From: a virus
Length of the DNA: 64,000 bases
Direction: 5' to 3' (one strand)
Virus record (IMG/VR): IMGVR_UViG_3300048837_000614
Location: 21,920-85,919 of that record
This document shows positions 36,699-45,624 of this stretch, in pieces. The notes under the pieces are model-generated. The model did no database searches and had not been told where the DNA came from. It saw only the letters and a program-made list of their open reading frames with translations. The stretch's first letter is position 1. Each line of letters begins with the position of its first letter. The position numbers and the translations under genes were made by a program.

Positions 36699-38325
36699 TG
36701 TTTCTTTTCCTTCTTTCTATGAATTTTTTATAATCATTGATGATCTCTGTTGTTGATTTCTTTAAGATTAAAGCGTTATTTATGATTGTATCTATTGTTT
36801 CAGGTACTTGTAATATGATGAATTCTTTTTCTCCAAAATATTCTTGTGCTTCTGGTGTTGTTGCATCAAGCCTATGACCTAATTGTTCCATGTCTGATGG
36901 TACCCAAACTTGGTCCAAAGCGATTGCTGTATTAAGTCCTTCTATGGAAATGCCCTCTTTGCAAGTTCCTATAGTTCCTAATAATATTATATCACTTTTT
37001 TTACTTTTTTTATTTATTATATCTTGGATTTTGATACTTTCTTCATCTTTTGTTTTCCCTGTTATTTCATAAAACACTTTACTCGGAAACTCTTTTTGTA
37101 TCTCTTTTTTAATTAAAGATATAGCTTCTTCTCTTGCTGAAAATATTGCAACATTCTTTTCTGGATTATCCATTAAGTAATCTAATACAAACTCCGTTTT
37201 ACAACCGTGTGTCTTTGCTTTTATTTGTTTTAGTATCTTTGGGTTTATGACTATACTTGAGTAGTGTGTCATTTGTTCTAAAGTGTTTAAGATAAATGAA
37301 TCTCCTATCCTGCCATTCTCCATTAAATCATTTTCTAAAGTCTTTTGTTCATTATTCAACTCTAACTCCATATATGTTTTTTTGGGTGGTATGAGCCACT
37401 TCATAGACTCTTTTTGCTTGTTATTTGAACTACAGTAATCTAAGATTTCTTGTAATTCTTTTTGTTTTTCTTCTGACTTGTAACCCTTGATTTCTCTTCC
37501 ACCCATGAAGTTTCTATCTACATCAAAGAAGTAGTATGCGAATGTCCAATAACTATCGAACGTACTTGGCATAATAAATTGTAATGTTGCGAAAGTGTCT
37601 TCCGGTGTGTTTACACTTGGCGTTCCACTTAATGGGTATCTATGTTCCGCTACTTTGCCTACTTTTAAAATTGATTTATTGATAGGCATTAAGCCTGTTT
37701 CATCGTTTATTTCTTTTTGTTTTTTAGACATTTTTTGTCTATTACCTTTTGAGTTTCTTAAGACGTGAGCTTCATCAAGTATTACAACTTTTGGTTTCCA
37801 TTTCAAGATTGTGTCAAGTGAAAACCTTACCCTTGCATACGTTGAAACATACACATTGTAATTAGGATCAAACTCTCCTTCAAACTTTTTAGCAGTCACA
37901 TTAGCCCATTCATTAAACCTTTTTATCCAGTTTCCTGTTACTTTCCCAGGGGACATTACGAATACTTTTTCACCTATTAGATTTTTTCTTTCAATAAGTT
38001 TAATAACTGTTGGCGTCTTACCTAATCTTGGTTCATCAAAGATAGCAAATGATTTTAGATCTTCAGCGTAATCTACAATTTTTTGTTGGTAATCTCTTAA
38101 CCTTAACTCTGTTTTTTCTTCTCCTTCTTCAAGTTGACCTTTTAACAGCGTGTTTTTTCTTTCGATTGCCTCATTGTATATTGTTACTTTTTCATCATAT
38201 TCTTCTTGATCTATGTCGCCAAGCTTTAATAGACGCAATAAAAGGGTCGGAGTTTCTAACAACTTCATGACCCTTTGCTTGCCTTCTACTTTGGTATAGA
38301 TTTCAACGAAACCTACTTTTTTCAT
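36691..38325 (-). CDS. SNF2-family helicase/translocase
   Basis: 544 residues with both RecA-like lobes. Motif I is DEPRLGKT (97-104), motif II DEAH (184-187), and motif III-like LSGTP follows. In the second lobe, VAIFSAREE is followed by GTCKEGIS (motif V) and EQLGHRLD (motif VI with arginine finger). There is no HNH or other extra domain. Single SNF2 proteins are standard in this type of replication block and act on branched or protein-bound DNA. Overlaps ERF-like and nuclease genes. Confidence 0.85.
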   Translation of the reverse strand: MKKVGFVEIYTKVEGKQRVMKLLETPTLLLRLLKLGDIDQEEYDEKVTIYNEAIERKNTLLKGQLEEGEEKTELRLRDYQQKIVDYAEDLKSFAIFDEPRLGKTPTVIKLIERKNLIGEKVFVMSPGKVTGNWIKRFNEWANVTAKKFEGEFDPNYNVYVSTYARVRFSLDTILKWKPKVVILDEAHVLRNSKGNRQKMSKKQKEINDETGLMPINKSILKVGKVAEHRYPLSGTPSVNTPEDTFATLQFIMPSTFDSYWTFAYYFFDVDRNFMGGREIKGYKSEEKQKELQEILDYCSSNNKQKESMKWLIPPKKTYMELELNNEQKTLENDLMENGRIGDSFILNTLEQMTHYSSIVINPKILKQIKAKTHGCKTEFVLDYLMDNPEKNVAIFSAREEAISLIKKEIQKEFPSKVFYEITGKTKDEESIKIQDIINKKSKKSDIILLGTIGTCKEGISIEGLNTAIALDQVWVPSDMEQLGHRLDATTPEAQEYFGEKEFIILQVPETIDTIINNALILKKSTTEIINDYKKFIERRKRNNG

Positions 38326-39353
38326 TTCTTAACTTTTGTTTCCTTTTTTTTAACAGGTGTCACAGTCAATCTTCCTTTTACATTAGTAATAGATGTATAA
38401 GTTTCTTTTTCTTCTTCAGTTAAAGATTCCTTTACCTCATCTACTGTAATTAGCTTATATTCTTCTTGTCCGTTTTCAACTAAGAACTCATTCACTGCTT
38501 TTAATTTAGCCAAATTCTTTTCTTCGGTTGCTTTTGTGTAGTCTACATTTCTTCTTACACCTGGTTCAGTATAAGTTATTTTGAAATCTTCTAACTCTAA
38601 TGTTTTGATTGCTGAATCTGCCATGTAGTTTTCTATTTCTTTGTAGTAACCATCAAGCTTCTTTTGTTCTTCATCTAATAAGGCTTTGTATTCTTGGACT
38701 TTTGAGAATGTTTGGGATAAAACTTTCATATTTACAACTTCCGAAAGTTCTGTTCCTTCAGTATATTTTTCATCAAGTTGATAGCATTCCAACATCTTTA
38801 GAATGTTCTCTTTCTTTAAATCTTTTAACTGAATGGCTGTGAATCTATCGTCTTTTTCATTGTAATGGATAACCCACTTTTCTGTTTCTTGGAAGAATTC
38901 TTCATCGTCCATAAAAGAGTAAGTGTTCGTTTGCCAAGTTACTTTGTTAATGTAGATTTCATAAGTTGCTTTAAGGTCAACGATTGCTTTTTTACCTGTG
39001 ATAACATTTCTTCCTTTGAAATCTCCTGTTCCAGCTAATGCAAATGGTTTTAGAATACCAAATCTTGGCTGTGCATATTGCATGTCCAATCCTTTTTCTT
39101 GTAATGCTTTTAAGAATCTTTCTTGCCATTCTGTTAATTCAAATGGGTCATTGATAGCTTCTTCTGCTAATTTGTCATAATAGTTTCCTTTTTCTGATGC
39201 CGCCTCAACTTTAGCCATTAAAACTTTATTATTTTCATCGAAACCCTTGTCAATTCCTACCGCTTTTAATAATTGTGTTACTGAAATTGCATCTATACCA
39301 TCAACTTTATATGTGTGGTTTTCTGCGTAATACTCTATTTTGTGCTTACCCAT
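38322..39353 (-). CDS. RecB/Cas4-like PD-(D/E)XK exonuclease
   Basis: 343 residues. Core: GTGDFKG with D111, then AIVDLKAT with D126 and K128, then Q141xxxY145. This is the RecB-like nuclease signature including the QxxxY helix motif. The C-terminal 150 residues are helical (LLDEEQKKLDGYYKEIENY) and end in a basic tail. Likely resects double-stranded ends for the ERF-like annealing protein. The PD-(D/E)XK call is strong; substrate direction is unknown. Confidence 0.8.
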   Translation of the reverse strand: MGKHKIEYYAENHTYKVDGIDAISVTQLLKAVGIDKGFDENNKVLMAKVEAASEKGNYYDKLAEEAINDPFELTEWQERFLKALQEKGLDMQYAQPRFGILKPFALAGTGDFKGRNVITGKKAIVDLKATYEIYINKVTWQTNTYSFMDDEEFFQETEKWVIHYNEKDDRFTAIQLKDLKKENILKMLECYQLDEKYTEGTELSEVVNMKVLSQTFSKVQEYKALLDEEQKKLDGYYKEIENYMADSAIKTLELEDFKITYTEPGVRRNVDYTKATEEKNLAKLKAVNEFLVENGQEEYKLITVDEVKESLTEEEKETYTSITNVKGRLTVTPVKKKETKVKK

Positions 39354-39362
39354 TTTTTCCTC

Positions 39363-39764
39363 CTAATATGGACTGTCATCGTCAATTTCTTTTACTTTTT
39401 CTTGTATCAGTTTATAAACTGTTAAAAGTTTTTGTAAGGATAGATCTTTTAGCTTTTTTCCTTCGGTAACTTCCTTAAAGTAATCTTCTAATTTATGATA
39501 TCTAACTTTTATTGTGATTTGTTCTTGTATGCCTTCTTTTGTTAGATATTCTGGATTAGATGTTACCACTCTTGTTAATCTTTGAAGAAGTAGTTTTGTT
39601 TCGTCTGTATCATAAAGATTGTAGTTGAATACGAATTGTTCAGTTTCTTCTTCTGAAAGTTCTATTTCGTTATTTGAATCAAGATACAAGATTTTACTTT
39701 GCAAATCTAAATGAATCACCTTATCTAAGTTGATTAGGTGGTTTCCAATGTGAACTATTTTCAT
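39363..39764 (-). CDS. Hypothetical protein with FlbD-like N-terminus
   Basis: 133 residues. The first 50 (HIGNHLINLDKVIHLDL, then ILYLDSNNEIELSEEE) resemble the small beta motif of the protein at 25819-26019. The rest is helical. Overlaps the next gene by four bases. Role unknown, probably accessory to replication. Confidence 0.55.
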   Translation of the reverse strand: MKIVHIGNHLINLDKVIHLDLQSKILYLDSNNEIELSEEETEQFVFNYNLYDTDETKLLLQRLTRVVTSNPEYLTKEGIQEQITIKVRYHKLEDYFKEVTEGKKLKDLSLQKLLTVYKLIQEKVKEIDDDSPY

Positions 39765-40087
39765 TCTAACATCCCTTCTGGAATGAGTAATACATTCCCT
39801 ACATATTTATTTTTACCATTTTTATCGCCATAATTCCACCAAAAACCGTGATTAACGGGAAGATTTTTGATTAAACCTTCCTCGTCAACTACGATTGTGT
39901 AATTTTTGTTATCTATTGATATTGATCCTGCTATTTCGATATAACCACCTACAGCTTCTTGCATTTCTTCTAATTCGTAAGTTTTACCGTTTTTAGGCTC
40001 AAGATGTTCAATAGTTAAATTAGCGATTCCTTGTGCATCTATCGTTTCTTTGTCTAATTTGTAAAGTATCGCTGTTGTCTTTTTCAT
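39761..40087 (-). CDS. DUF3846-like protein
   Basis: 108 residues. The segment LEEMQEAVGGYIEIAGS, then VVDEEGLIKNLPVNHGF, and VGNVLLIPEG matches the DUF3846 pattern found in many Gram-positive phages and plasmids, of unknown function. One-base overlap with the clamp gene. Confidence 0.65.
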   Translation of the reverse strand: MKKTTAILYKLDKETIDAQGIANLTIEHLEPKNGKTYELEEMQEAVGGYIEIAGSISIDNKNYTIVVDEEGLIKNLPVNHGFWWNYGDKNGKNKYVGNVLLIPEGMLE

Positions 40088-41124
40088 TATTCTTCTCTTA
40101 ACGTCATGAGTAAGATCTTCGTTTCACCTTTTGTGAACATGAAGAAATTTTCTCTGATTTCTAAAGAGTTTGCAATGGCGACGATGTTTAGGAAGTTTGA
40201 ATAATTTACTTTCTTTTGGAATACATATTCATTTTCTTCTTTGATTTTGAATGAGTTTGTGTCAATCTCAGACTTTGTTTCAAAGGTGATTTCTTTTTCA
40301 TCTTTTGCGATGATAAGAGTTGATGTTTTGTTTTCGATAGCCTTTAATTTCTTAATGACTTCTTCTGTAATTTCACCTGCATATTCAAGTTTTTTGAGTT
40401 TTCCATTTTCTAATACCGATACTACGTCTGGATAAACACCTTCAAATAGTGTCGCTTTTAGGAATAAGCCTTTAGATGAAATGAATAATGCCTTATCGTT
40501 TACTAGGATAGGGAATGGCTTCTCACCATTGGCATCAAAAATCGCTTTTAAGACAGGTATTGTTTCTGGTCTGATAATAACTGACACTTCACCCTCATAA
40601 CCGCTCTCAATTTGATTTATATACATTTTTACTGTATCTGTTGAAACGATATTCAATTTTCCTTCTTTAAGGCTTAAGAGTACACCCTGTAACATAGGTC
40701 TCTTTGTATCCTTGGCAACGAACGATAGAGCATTGTCTAGCGTTTTCATTACCTCTGTTGTAATCATAATTTTTGTTGCTTCAATTTCTTCTTCCTTAAC
40801 TTCGAAATTCATTTCTTCTACCATGATGGCAGTTGAGAATGAGATGCCATTTACTTTTGAGCTGATCGTTTTCTTGTTAATCTTCAATTCAAATTCTTCA
40901 GCATCTTGCTTTTCGATTTTAGTTAAGAATTCTTTTTTAATTGCAATCAATTCGGATTCTTTTTCTTCTGTTTTAATCGCTTTTAATTTCAATACTAAAC
41001 CATCTCTTCTTGTGTGGATGTTTAGGACGTTATCTTTTATTTCTAATACAATAATTTGATCCTTAGTTTCCATTTGTTTTAAGATGGTTAATGTGTTTTT
41101 TAATTGACTTTTTGTTATTTTCAT
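40087..41124 (-). CDS. dnaN-like: DNA polymerase sliding clamp (beta, DnaN-like)
   Basis: 345 residues, close to the cellular length of about 370. The signature of the second clamp domain is clear: ALSFVAKDTKRPMLQGVLLS followed by LNIVSTDTVKMY. Three repeating domains can be traced by strand-helix-strand pattern, and the C-terminus keeps a hydrophobic FTKGETKILLMTLRE strand. Provides processivity for the phage or host polymerase. Notable beside such a short family A polymerase. One-base overlaps on both sides. Confidence 0.85.
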   Translation of the reverse strand: MKITKSQLKNTLTILKQMETKDQIIVLEIKDNVLNIHTRRDGLVLKLKAIKTEEKESELIAIKKEFLTKIEKQDAEEFELKINKKTISSKVNGISFSTAIMVEEMNFEVKEEEIEATKIMITTEVMKTLDNALSFVAKDTKRPMLQGVLLSLKEGKLNIVSTDTVKMYINQIESGYEGEVSVIIRPETIPVLKAIFDANGEKPFPILVNDKALFISSKGLFLKATLFEGVYPDVVSVLENGKLKKLEYAGEITEEVIKKLKAIENKTSTLIIAKDEKEITFETKSEIDTNSFKIKEENEYVFQKKVNYSNFLNIVAIANSLEIRENFFMFTKGETKILLMTLREE

Positions 41125-41867
41125 TAGAAAAATCCTTCCTCTTCTTCGGTTTCCTCTTCAGTAGTTTCATCTTCATCATCTTTATCATCTTCATCTTCAA
41201 AGACTTCTCCACCTGTGATATCTTTTTCTGTTATCGGTCCATCCAATTCCAAATCATCATTTTCTTCGTCGATGTTTTGAATTTCTTCATTGTCCAATTC
41301 TTGTTGCGTTACTTCTGGTTTTTTTTCTTTCTTTTTCTTTTCTGTTTTGTCTTTAACGATTACTTCTACTTTATCATCTTCCCATGTGAAAGTAATTTCT
41401 TTTCCTTCGTTTTCGGAATAGATTTTGCTGATGAAATCATCTTTAGATAATACAGTTTTTTTGTCAATCTTTACTTCTAAACCAAAGAAACCTTCTTCGA
41501 CACCATGAGTAATCTTCTTTTCTGCACCTGCTTTAGTGATTGTGGTTGCTACTCCCGTTTCTTTTTGTCTTGTTTCTGCTTTTGGTTTTGGTTCTGGTTC
41601 TTTCATGTTGGCTTCAAATTCGTCAAAGAATGAGTCAATCCATTCTATAACTACATTATCAGTCACTCCTACATAATTTAAACCCTGTAAATCTGCTAAA
41701 GCTCTTGCTTTTGTCGTAATGAAATCTACAACTTTTTTCTGAAACTTTTTCTTTTTTTCTTCATCTAATGTTTCGACTTTTGCAGACATATCTTTAGACT
41801 CCTTGATGCGTTGGTTTACAAACACTATAAGCATATTTGTAAAGGCATCTTTATAACTTAGCGACAT
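41124..41867 (-). CDS. PcfK-like candidate with acidic, Phe-ending tail
   Basis: 247 residues from ATG 41867, chosen for AAGGAGAAAG; a longer frame reaches 41906. The first 85 residues (YKDAFTNMLIVFVNQRI, FITTKARAL, VVIEWIDSFFDEFE) look like the helical PcfK-like domain, which usually accompanies PcfJ. The last 75 residues are extremely acidic and end EEEEGFF, like the aromatic-tipped acidic tails of some ssDNA-binding proteins. The PcfK assignment is tentative; a replication-associated role is supported by position next to the clamp. Confidence 0.5.
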   Translation of the reverse strand: MSLSYKDAFTNMLIVFVNQRIKESKDMSAKVETLDEEKKKKFQKKVVDFITTKARALADLQGLNYVGVTDNVVIEWIDSFFDEFEANMKEPEPKPKAETRQKETGVATTITKAGAEKKITHGVEEGFFGLEVKIDKKTVLSKDDFISKIYSENEGKEITFTWEDDKVEVIVKDKTEKKKKEKKPEVTQQELDNEEIQNIDEENDDLELDGPITEKDITGGEVFEDEDDKDDEDETTEEETEEEEGFF

Positions 41868-41881
41868 TTTCTTTCTCCTTT

Positions 41882-42211
41882 TTATTTTTTGTGATTTCTC
41901 ACCCAAACACTACATTTATCTGGCATAAAAAATGTAAAATCCGAATAATACGATTTCCATTTTGGTTTTGTATTGATACCCCAACCTTGTTCTCCTTCGA
42001 TTAGATCAAATACGAAACCCTCTGTTAAAATTTCCGAAACTTTAGACACGTTATCATTTTTGTAATTGCCTATTTGTTCTTTTGGACAACTAATTAAGAT
42101 ACTTACTTCATCATTTGAAGCTTGGACTTTCAAATGGGATAATTCTTCCTTACCCCATCTGACTATCTTTTCTCTAACTATTTGTTCTACCTTTAGTCCT
42201 GCATAACTCAT
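41882..42211 (-). CDS. Hypothetical protein
   Basis: 109 residues, alpha/beta, with a Trp/Tyr-rich C-terminal half (WKSYYSDFTFFMPDKCSVWV). No motif recognised. Position between clamp block and accessory genes. Confidence 0.5.
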   Translation of the reverse strand: MSYAGLKVEQIVREKIVRWGKEELSHLKVQASNDEVSILISCPKEQIGNYKNDNVSKVSEILTEGFVFDLIEGEQGWGINTKPKWKSYYSDFTFFMPDKCSVWVRNHKK

Positions 42212-42232
42212 ATTTGCTAACTTTTTTCTCCT

Positions 42233-42628
42233 TTACCAATATTTAAACTCTATGGTTTCATTTTCTGTTACTATTTTTGAAGCCATAAGAGCCTCTAATT
42301 TTGCGATTAGATTTGTCCAATTGGTTTCTAACCACCAATCATCAGCATCTTCTCTTCGTAATTCTTCACATCTTTTTAATAATTTGATAAGGTCATGGAT
42401 TTCAATACTTCCATCTCCTTCTGAATTTTCATTGAGATAGAGCGTTTCTAATTTAAAATCTCCTTCCCAAACTTCTTCTGGTATTTCATCTAAACTGACG
42501 TAATTTAAAGTTTCATCTAATAAGATTTCTTGGTATAGTCTTGTGTTTATCCAACCGTAATTGTTTACATATAAACTTTTAACTCCACCATATTCCTTTA
42601 ATATACTTAAATGTGTGTGCATTCCCAT
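42233..42628 (-). CDS. Hypothetical acidic protein
   Basis: 131 residues, acidic and Trp-rich (RREDADDWWLETNW). The first half looks beta-rich and the second helical. Two bases from the upstream stop. No family recognised. Confidence 0.5.
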   Translation of the reverse strand: MGMHTHLSILKEYGGVKSLYVNNYGWINTRLYQEILLDETLNYVSLDEIPEEVWEGDFKLETLYLNENSEGDGSIEIHDLIKLLKRCEELRREDADDWWLETNWTNLIAKLEALMASKIVTENETIEFKYW

Positions 42629-42630
42629 AG

Positions 42631-43221
42631 TTATAAATTGTCGAAGTCTGACTCCTCAAAGCCATATTTTTCGACCATCTCCTTTTGCCATTTTTTAAAT
42701 TCTTCATCATTGTTTCCGTAATAGAAAGAATCAATATAATCTTCTTCTTCGTTATCATAGACTTCGTAAACCCAAAAACCTTCGTTAATGTAATTTTGAA
42801 ATTTAGATCTAAATTCTTGTATATCCTCTTCTTTGTTAGCAAAAACAACATAGATAAAACCATTTCTATTATTTTCTACCCAATTACTACATTTTTTTGT
42901 TAAGGCATCATCGGTCATATTGACACTTACTCCGTCCCAACCGTTTTCACGAAACAGTGAGATAACACCAAAACAATTGTAATTTAGTTCTTTCATTTTG
43001 TTCTTGATGTCAGTAATATCGCTAAATTCAAAATCTTCAGCTTCCATTATTTTTCCCGAATAATGCGTTCCTGTGTTTTCGGTATTGAAGAATATTTCAT
43101 AATGTTCTCCCTTTACTAAATAACTTACTTGGCTTAATGCGTCTGAAAATGACGTATCATACATTTCTGATTTCTTCGCTTCGTATCTTGGAACTTCTAT
43201 AGTTCTTTTAAATGTTTTCAT
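42631..43221 (-). CDS. Hypothetical acidic protein
   Basis: 196 residues, strongly acidic in the C-terminal third (EVYDNEEEDYIDSFYYG). An alpha/beta domain precedes it. Overlaps the upstream gene by 14 bases. Several consecutive genes here encode acidic proteins of unknown role, a pattern common for anti-host or anti-defence modules (inference). Confidence 0.5.
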   Translation of the reverse strand: MKTFKRTIEVPRYEAKKSEMYDTSFSDALSQVSYLVKGEHYEIFFNTENTGTHYSGKIMEAEDFEFSDITDIKNKMKELNYNCFGVISLFRENGWDGVSVNMTDDALTKKCSNWVENNRNGFIYVVFANKEEDIQEFRSKFQNYINEGFWVYEVYDNEEEDYIDSFYYGNNDEEFKKWQKEMVEKYGFEESDFDNL

Positions 43222-43546
43222 AATTTCCCTCTTCTAAGAATTTTGCAAATTCTTCTAACATTTCTTCTATGGCTTCAGCATCTTCTAAAAGACCTTTTAT
43301 CGTGTTTGGACAACCACCTTTTCCTCTGTGTGGTAACCACAATTCAACATGTTCTTCTATGTCAAAATCATCTACGTATTTTCTTACTTCTTTTTTTATT
43401 TCTTCTAAATTATTTTTACCTTTTACTTCAATAGCAAAACCAAAATCTTCTCCTGCTGGTGAATATTGATAGAATGAAATTTGATTTTTTGATTCAAATT
43501 CTACAGTCCAACCCAAATATTCTCCAATTTTTTTTATTGTTTTCAT
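43208..43546 (-). CDS. Hypothetical acidic protein
   Basis: 112 residues: a small beta-rich domain (WTVEFESKNQISFYQYSPAG) followed by an acidic helix (EDAEAIEEMLEEFAKFLEEG). Four-base overlap with the upstream gene. Function unknown. Confidence 0.5.
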   Translation of the reverse strand: MKTIKKIGEYLGWTVEFESKNQISFYQYSPAGEDFGFAIEVKGKNNLEEIKKEVRKYVDDFDIEEHVELWLPHRGKGGCPNTIKGLLEDAEAIEEMLEEFAKFLEEGNYENI

Positions 43547-44349
43547 CGGTATTGTCCTGTTTGACTTGCATCATGTTTAAATGTTTCTGATGGGTTTAAA
43601 TCTCTTCTGAAATATCTAACGCTATCATGGAATCTTCCATCTTTCATTCTAACTAAGTAGTAATCTCCGTCAAGATCTCTAAAGATGTCTAAACCCCATA
43701 CTCTTTGATTTACACGATATGCTATGTCTACATTTGTTTGGTCGTAACCCCACATTGCAGAGTAAGCCTCGTCAGTTAATTTTAGTCCTGGAATTACAGG
43801 TAATTTATCCCAAATTGCTCTATAGTAAAGTGTGTCACCGTTACTTCTAAACTCGTCTTGTGGATAACCTAAACTCTTGGCTAAAATCGCCTGTCTAATG
43901 TACTTTAATTCTCCAAACCAATCAAACTTAATACAGTGTTCTACATTATCTAATAACTCTTTTGTGTATCCTTGGATAGCTTCTTCTACAGTTCCATATT
44001 GGTTTCTTCTATAATGATAAGATTTGTCCCAATTTTCTTTTGCATGATTTTTCAAGAACTCTTTGTAATCTTCTAATGAAATATATTCTGTTAGGTTTTT
44101 GCCATACTTGACATTTTTCTTGTCCTCTTTGATTAGAGGCTCTCCTTCTGGCACATCTAAATCTAATTTTGTTTTGCAGATAAACCCACCTACAAACTTA
44201 GAGTAATAACAACTTTTTTCTTTCAATGACACATTTAGTTTGATGTATTCTTCTTTTGTTAAATCTTTTTTGATCTTATAAACGTTTAATTTTTCAAGTG
44301 TTCTTGTGTCTTGTCCTTCTCTAAATTCTAAAACTTCATTTAAGTTCAT
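43543..44349 (-). CDS. Hypothetical protein with polyvalent-protein-like YYSKF segment
   Basis: 268 residues. Residues 30-60 (LTKEEYIKLNVSLKEKS, then CYYSKFVGGFICK) resemble a small accessory domain seen in large phage and plasmid polyvalent proteins. The remainder is helical and aromatic with no catalytic motif. RBS AAAAGGAG before ATG. Possibly a DNA-modification or anti-defence accessory; unproven. Confidence 0.5.
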   Translation of the reverse strand: MNLNEVLEFREGQDTRTLEKLNVYKIKKDLTKEEYIKLNVSLKEKSCYYSKFVGGFICKTKLDLDVPEGEPLIKEDKKNVKYGKNLTEYISLEDYKEFLKNHAKENWDKSYHYRRNQYGTVEEAIQGYTKELLDNVEHCIKFDWFGELKYIRQAILAKSLGYPQDEFRSNGDTLYYRAIWDKLPVIPGLKLTDEAYSAMWGYDQTNVDIAYRVNQRVWGLDIFRDLDGDYYLVRMKDGRFHDSVRYFRRDLNPSETFKHDASQTGQYR

Positions 44350-44506
44350 TTTTTTTCTCCTTTTTTTGGTATTCTATTATTTCGCCACATTTTCCACAAA
44401 ATCTTGGTGGTTCTTTTGGGTATTCTTTTGTACTTATGATGAAATTTCCACAAATTGAACATATTATATCTTTGTATTTTCTGTTTTGTTTATATTCTGG
44501 TTTCAT
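44336..44506 (-). CDS. Small zinc-ribbon protein (56 residues)
   Basis: Read from the sequence: begins MKPEYKQNRKYKDI, contains two Cys pairs (CSICG and CGKCG, 18 residues between), and ends KKNELK. The two CxxC knuckles define a zinc ribbon. It fills the gap between two genes, overlapping the end of the upstream one by 17 bases and the start of the next by 14. Ribosome site is only A/G-rich, so translation is probably coupled. Confidence 0.6.
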   Translation of the reverse strand: MKPEYKQNRKYKDIICSICGNFIISTKEYPKEPPRFCGKCGEIIEYQKKEKKNELK

Positions 44507-44837
44507 CTTCTTTTTCTTTTAGTATTTCATCTAAGAAAACTATAGCTTTCATCCCACTAATTTTATCTTTTGCACCTATACTGAATTCTTTTTCTCCGTT
44601 TGGATCTCTATATGCACTTTCTTTTCCATAGTATTTATAGTCATACACCATAAAGATCGTTCCATCTTCTAACATAATAAAATATTCTACGCTTGTCTTT
44701 TCATTTCCTTTTCTAAACTTCCCTAATGCGTTTTTTAATTTATTATGAGTTGTTTTTATATTTCCTTGGTTACAAGACCAATCTAACTTGAATTCAAATT
44801 CTGTTTTTGTTATATTTATAAATCTTTGTCTATTCAT
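44490..44837 (-). CDS. Hypothetical basic protein
   Basis: 115 residues, basic N-terminal half, beta-rich centre (VEYFIMLEDGTIFMVYDYKYYG), acidic last helix. Four-base overlap with the upstream gene. No family recognised. Confidence 0.5.
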   Translation of the reverse strand: MNRQRFINITKTEFEFKLDWSCNQGNIKTTHNKLKNALGKFRKGNEKTSVEYFIMLEDGTIFMVYDYKYYGKESAYRDPNGEKEFSIGAKDKISGMKAIVFLDEILKEKEDETRI

Positions 44838-45094
44838 TTTTGTTCACCTAACCCTATATATTTTGCTGCTGTTTCTAAAGTTATTTCTTTTACTCTACCC
44901 TCCGGATACACCAAATAAAATTTATCTTCTTCCTTTGAGTAATCTAGTGTGAAAGTTCCAATACAAAAACTTTTATCTCCCTTATGATTCCTACTAGGCA
45001 TAAGATTTAAAACTCTATCTTTGAGTGTTGTTGTTTTTTGTTTCTCTTCTTTTTCAGTTTCTTCTCTTATTCTTTCCCATATTTTATTGCTCAT
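44834..45094 (-). CDS. Hypothetical small protein
   Basis: 86 residues: a charged helix (residues 1-25), then a beta-hairpin-like part (SFCIGTFTLDYSKEEDKFYLV) and a short helix ending AAKYIGLG. Four-base overlaps on both sides. Function unknown. Confidence 0.5.
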   Translation of the reverse strand: MSNKIWERIREETEKEEKQKTTTLKDRVLNLMPSRNHKGDKSFCIGTFTLDYSKEEDKFYLVYPEGRVKEITLETAAKYIGLGEQK

Positions 45095-45465
45095 TTTTTC
45101 TCCTTAATAAAGATATAGTTTGTTTCATCAATAGTTAAAAAATCTTCTACGATATACTTCTCTACTTCTTTTGTGAATACTGATAGTTTTATGAGTTTTA
45201 ATTCATCTAACTCTATGTAGTGATTCATCTTTAAGACAAATACCGTTTCTTTTTTTAACACTAATCTGACTTCTTGTGAGTCCCATAGATTATGCCCTTC
45301 TTCTGTTTCTAAAAACTTTACCAAACTAATTTCATCATTGATGATTTCTATTATTTCTTTTTTAATATTTTCTACTCCTGCATGATAACCCGTTTCGAAA
45401 TTATCCCCTAAAATCGTTCTTCCTTTTCTTTCTACTAAGTTTTTAATACTGTCAATTTTTCTCAT
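45091..45465 (-). CDS. Hypothetical protein downstream of a GC-rich hairpin
   Basis: 124 residues, RBS AAAGGAGAGG. Mixed alpha/beta with several hydrophobic strands (VRLVLKKETVFVLKM). Its leader carries the GC-rich hairpin at 45483-45514, immediately 5' of the ribosome site, so its expression may be controlled by RNA structure. Confidence 0.5.
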   Translation of the reverse strand: MRKIDSIKNLVERKGRTILGDNFETGYHAGVENIKKEIIEIINDEISLVKFLETEEGHNLWDSQEVRLVLKKETVFVLKMNHYIELDELKLIKLSVFTKEVEKYIVEDFLTIDETNYIFIKEKK

Positions 45466-45482
45466 TTTTCCTCTCCTTTATA

Positions 45483-45514
45483 GTGCGTGGCGACACGAGG
45501 AACGAGTGTTGCAC
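45483..45514 (-). promoter_or_regulatory. GC-rich leader hairpin, copy A
   Basis: Plus-strand reading: outer stem GCGTG/CACGC, internal loop GCGA opposite TTG, then inner stem CAC/GTG with G-A/A-G tandem pairs possible and loop GGAAC. A second element with the same layout but compensated outer stem (GCACG/CGTGC) lies at 55229-55262. Both sit just upstream of a ribosome site on the minus strand. Confidence 0.5.
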
Positions 45515-45516
45515 GC

Positions 45517-45624
45517 TTACTTTACTTTTATTAAAATAAAAACACCTATTGAAACCATGATAACCATGATTACTATAAGCATTCCTAAATCTGATTCTTT
45601 TGGATAAACTTTTCTTCTTCTCAT
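45517..45624 (-). CDS. Single-pass membrane microprotein (35 residues)
   Basis: Starts with the ATG of the four-base ATGA junction at the end of the HNH gene. MRRRKVYPKESDLG is followed by a hydrophobic helix (MLIVIMVIMVSIGVFILI) and ends KVK. Basic N-terminus and one transmembrane helix. Function unknown. Confidence 0.55.
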   Translation of the reverse strand: MRRRKVYPKESDLGMLIVIMVIMVSIGVFILIKVK

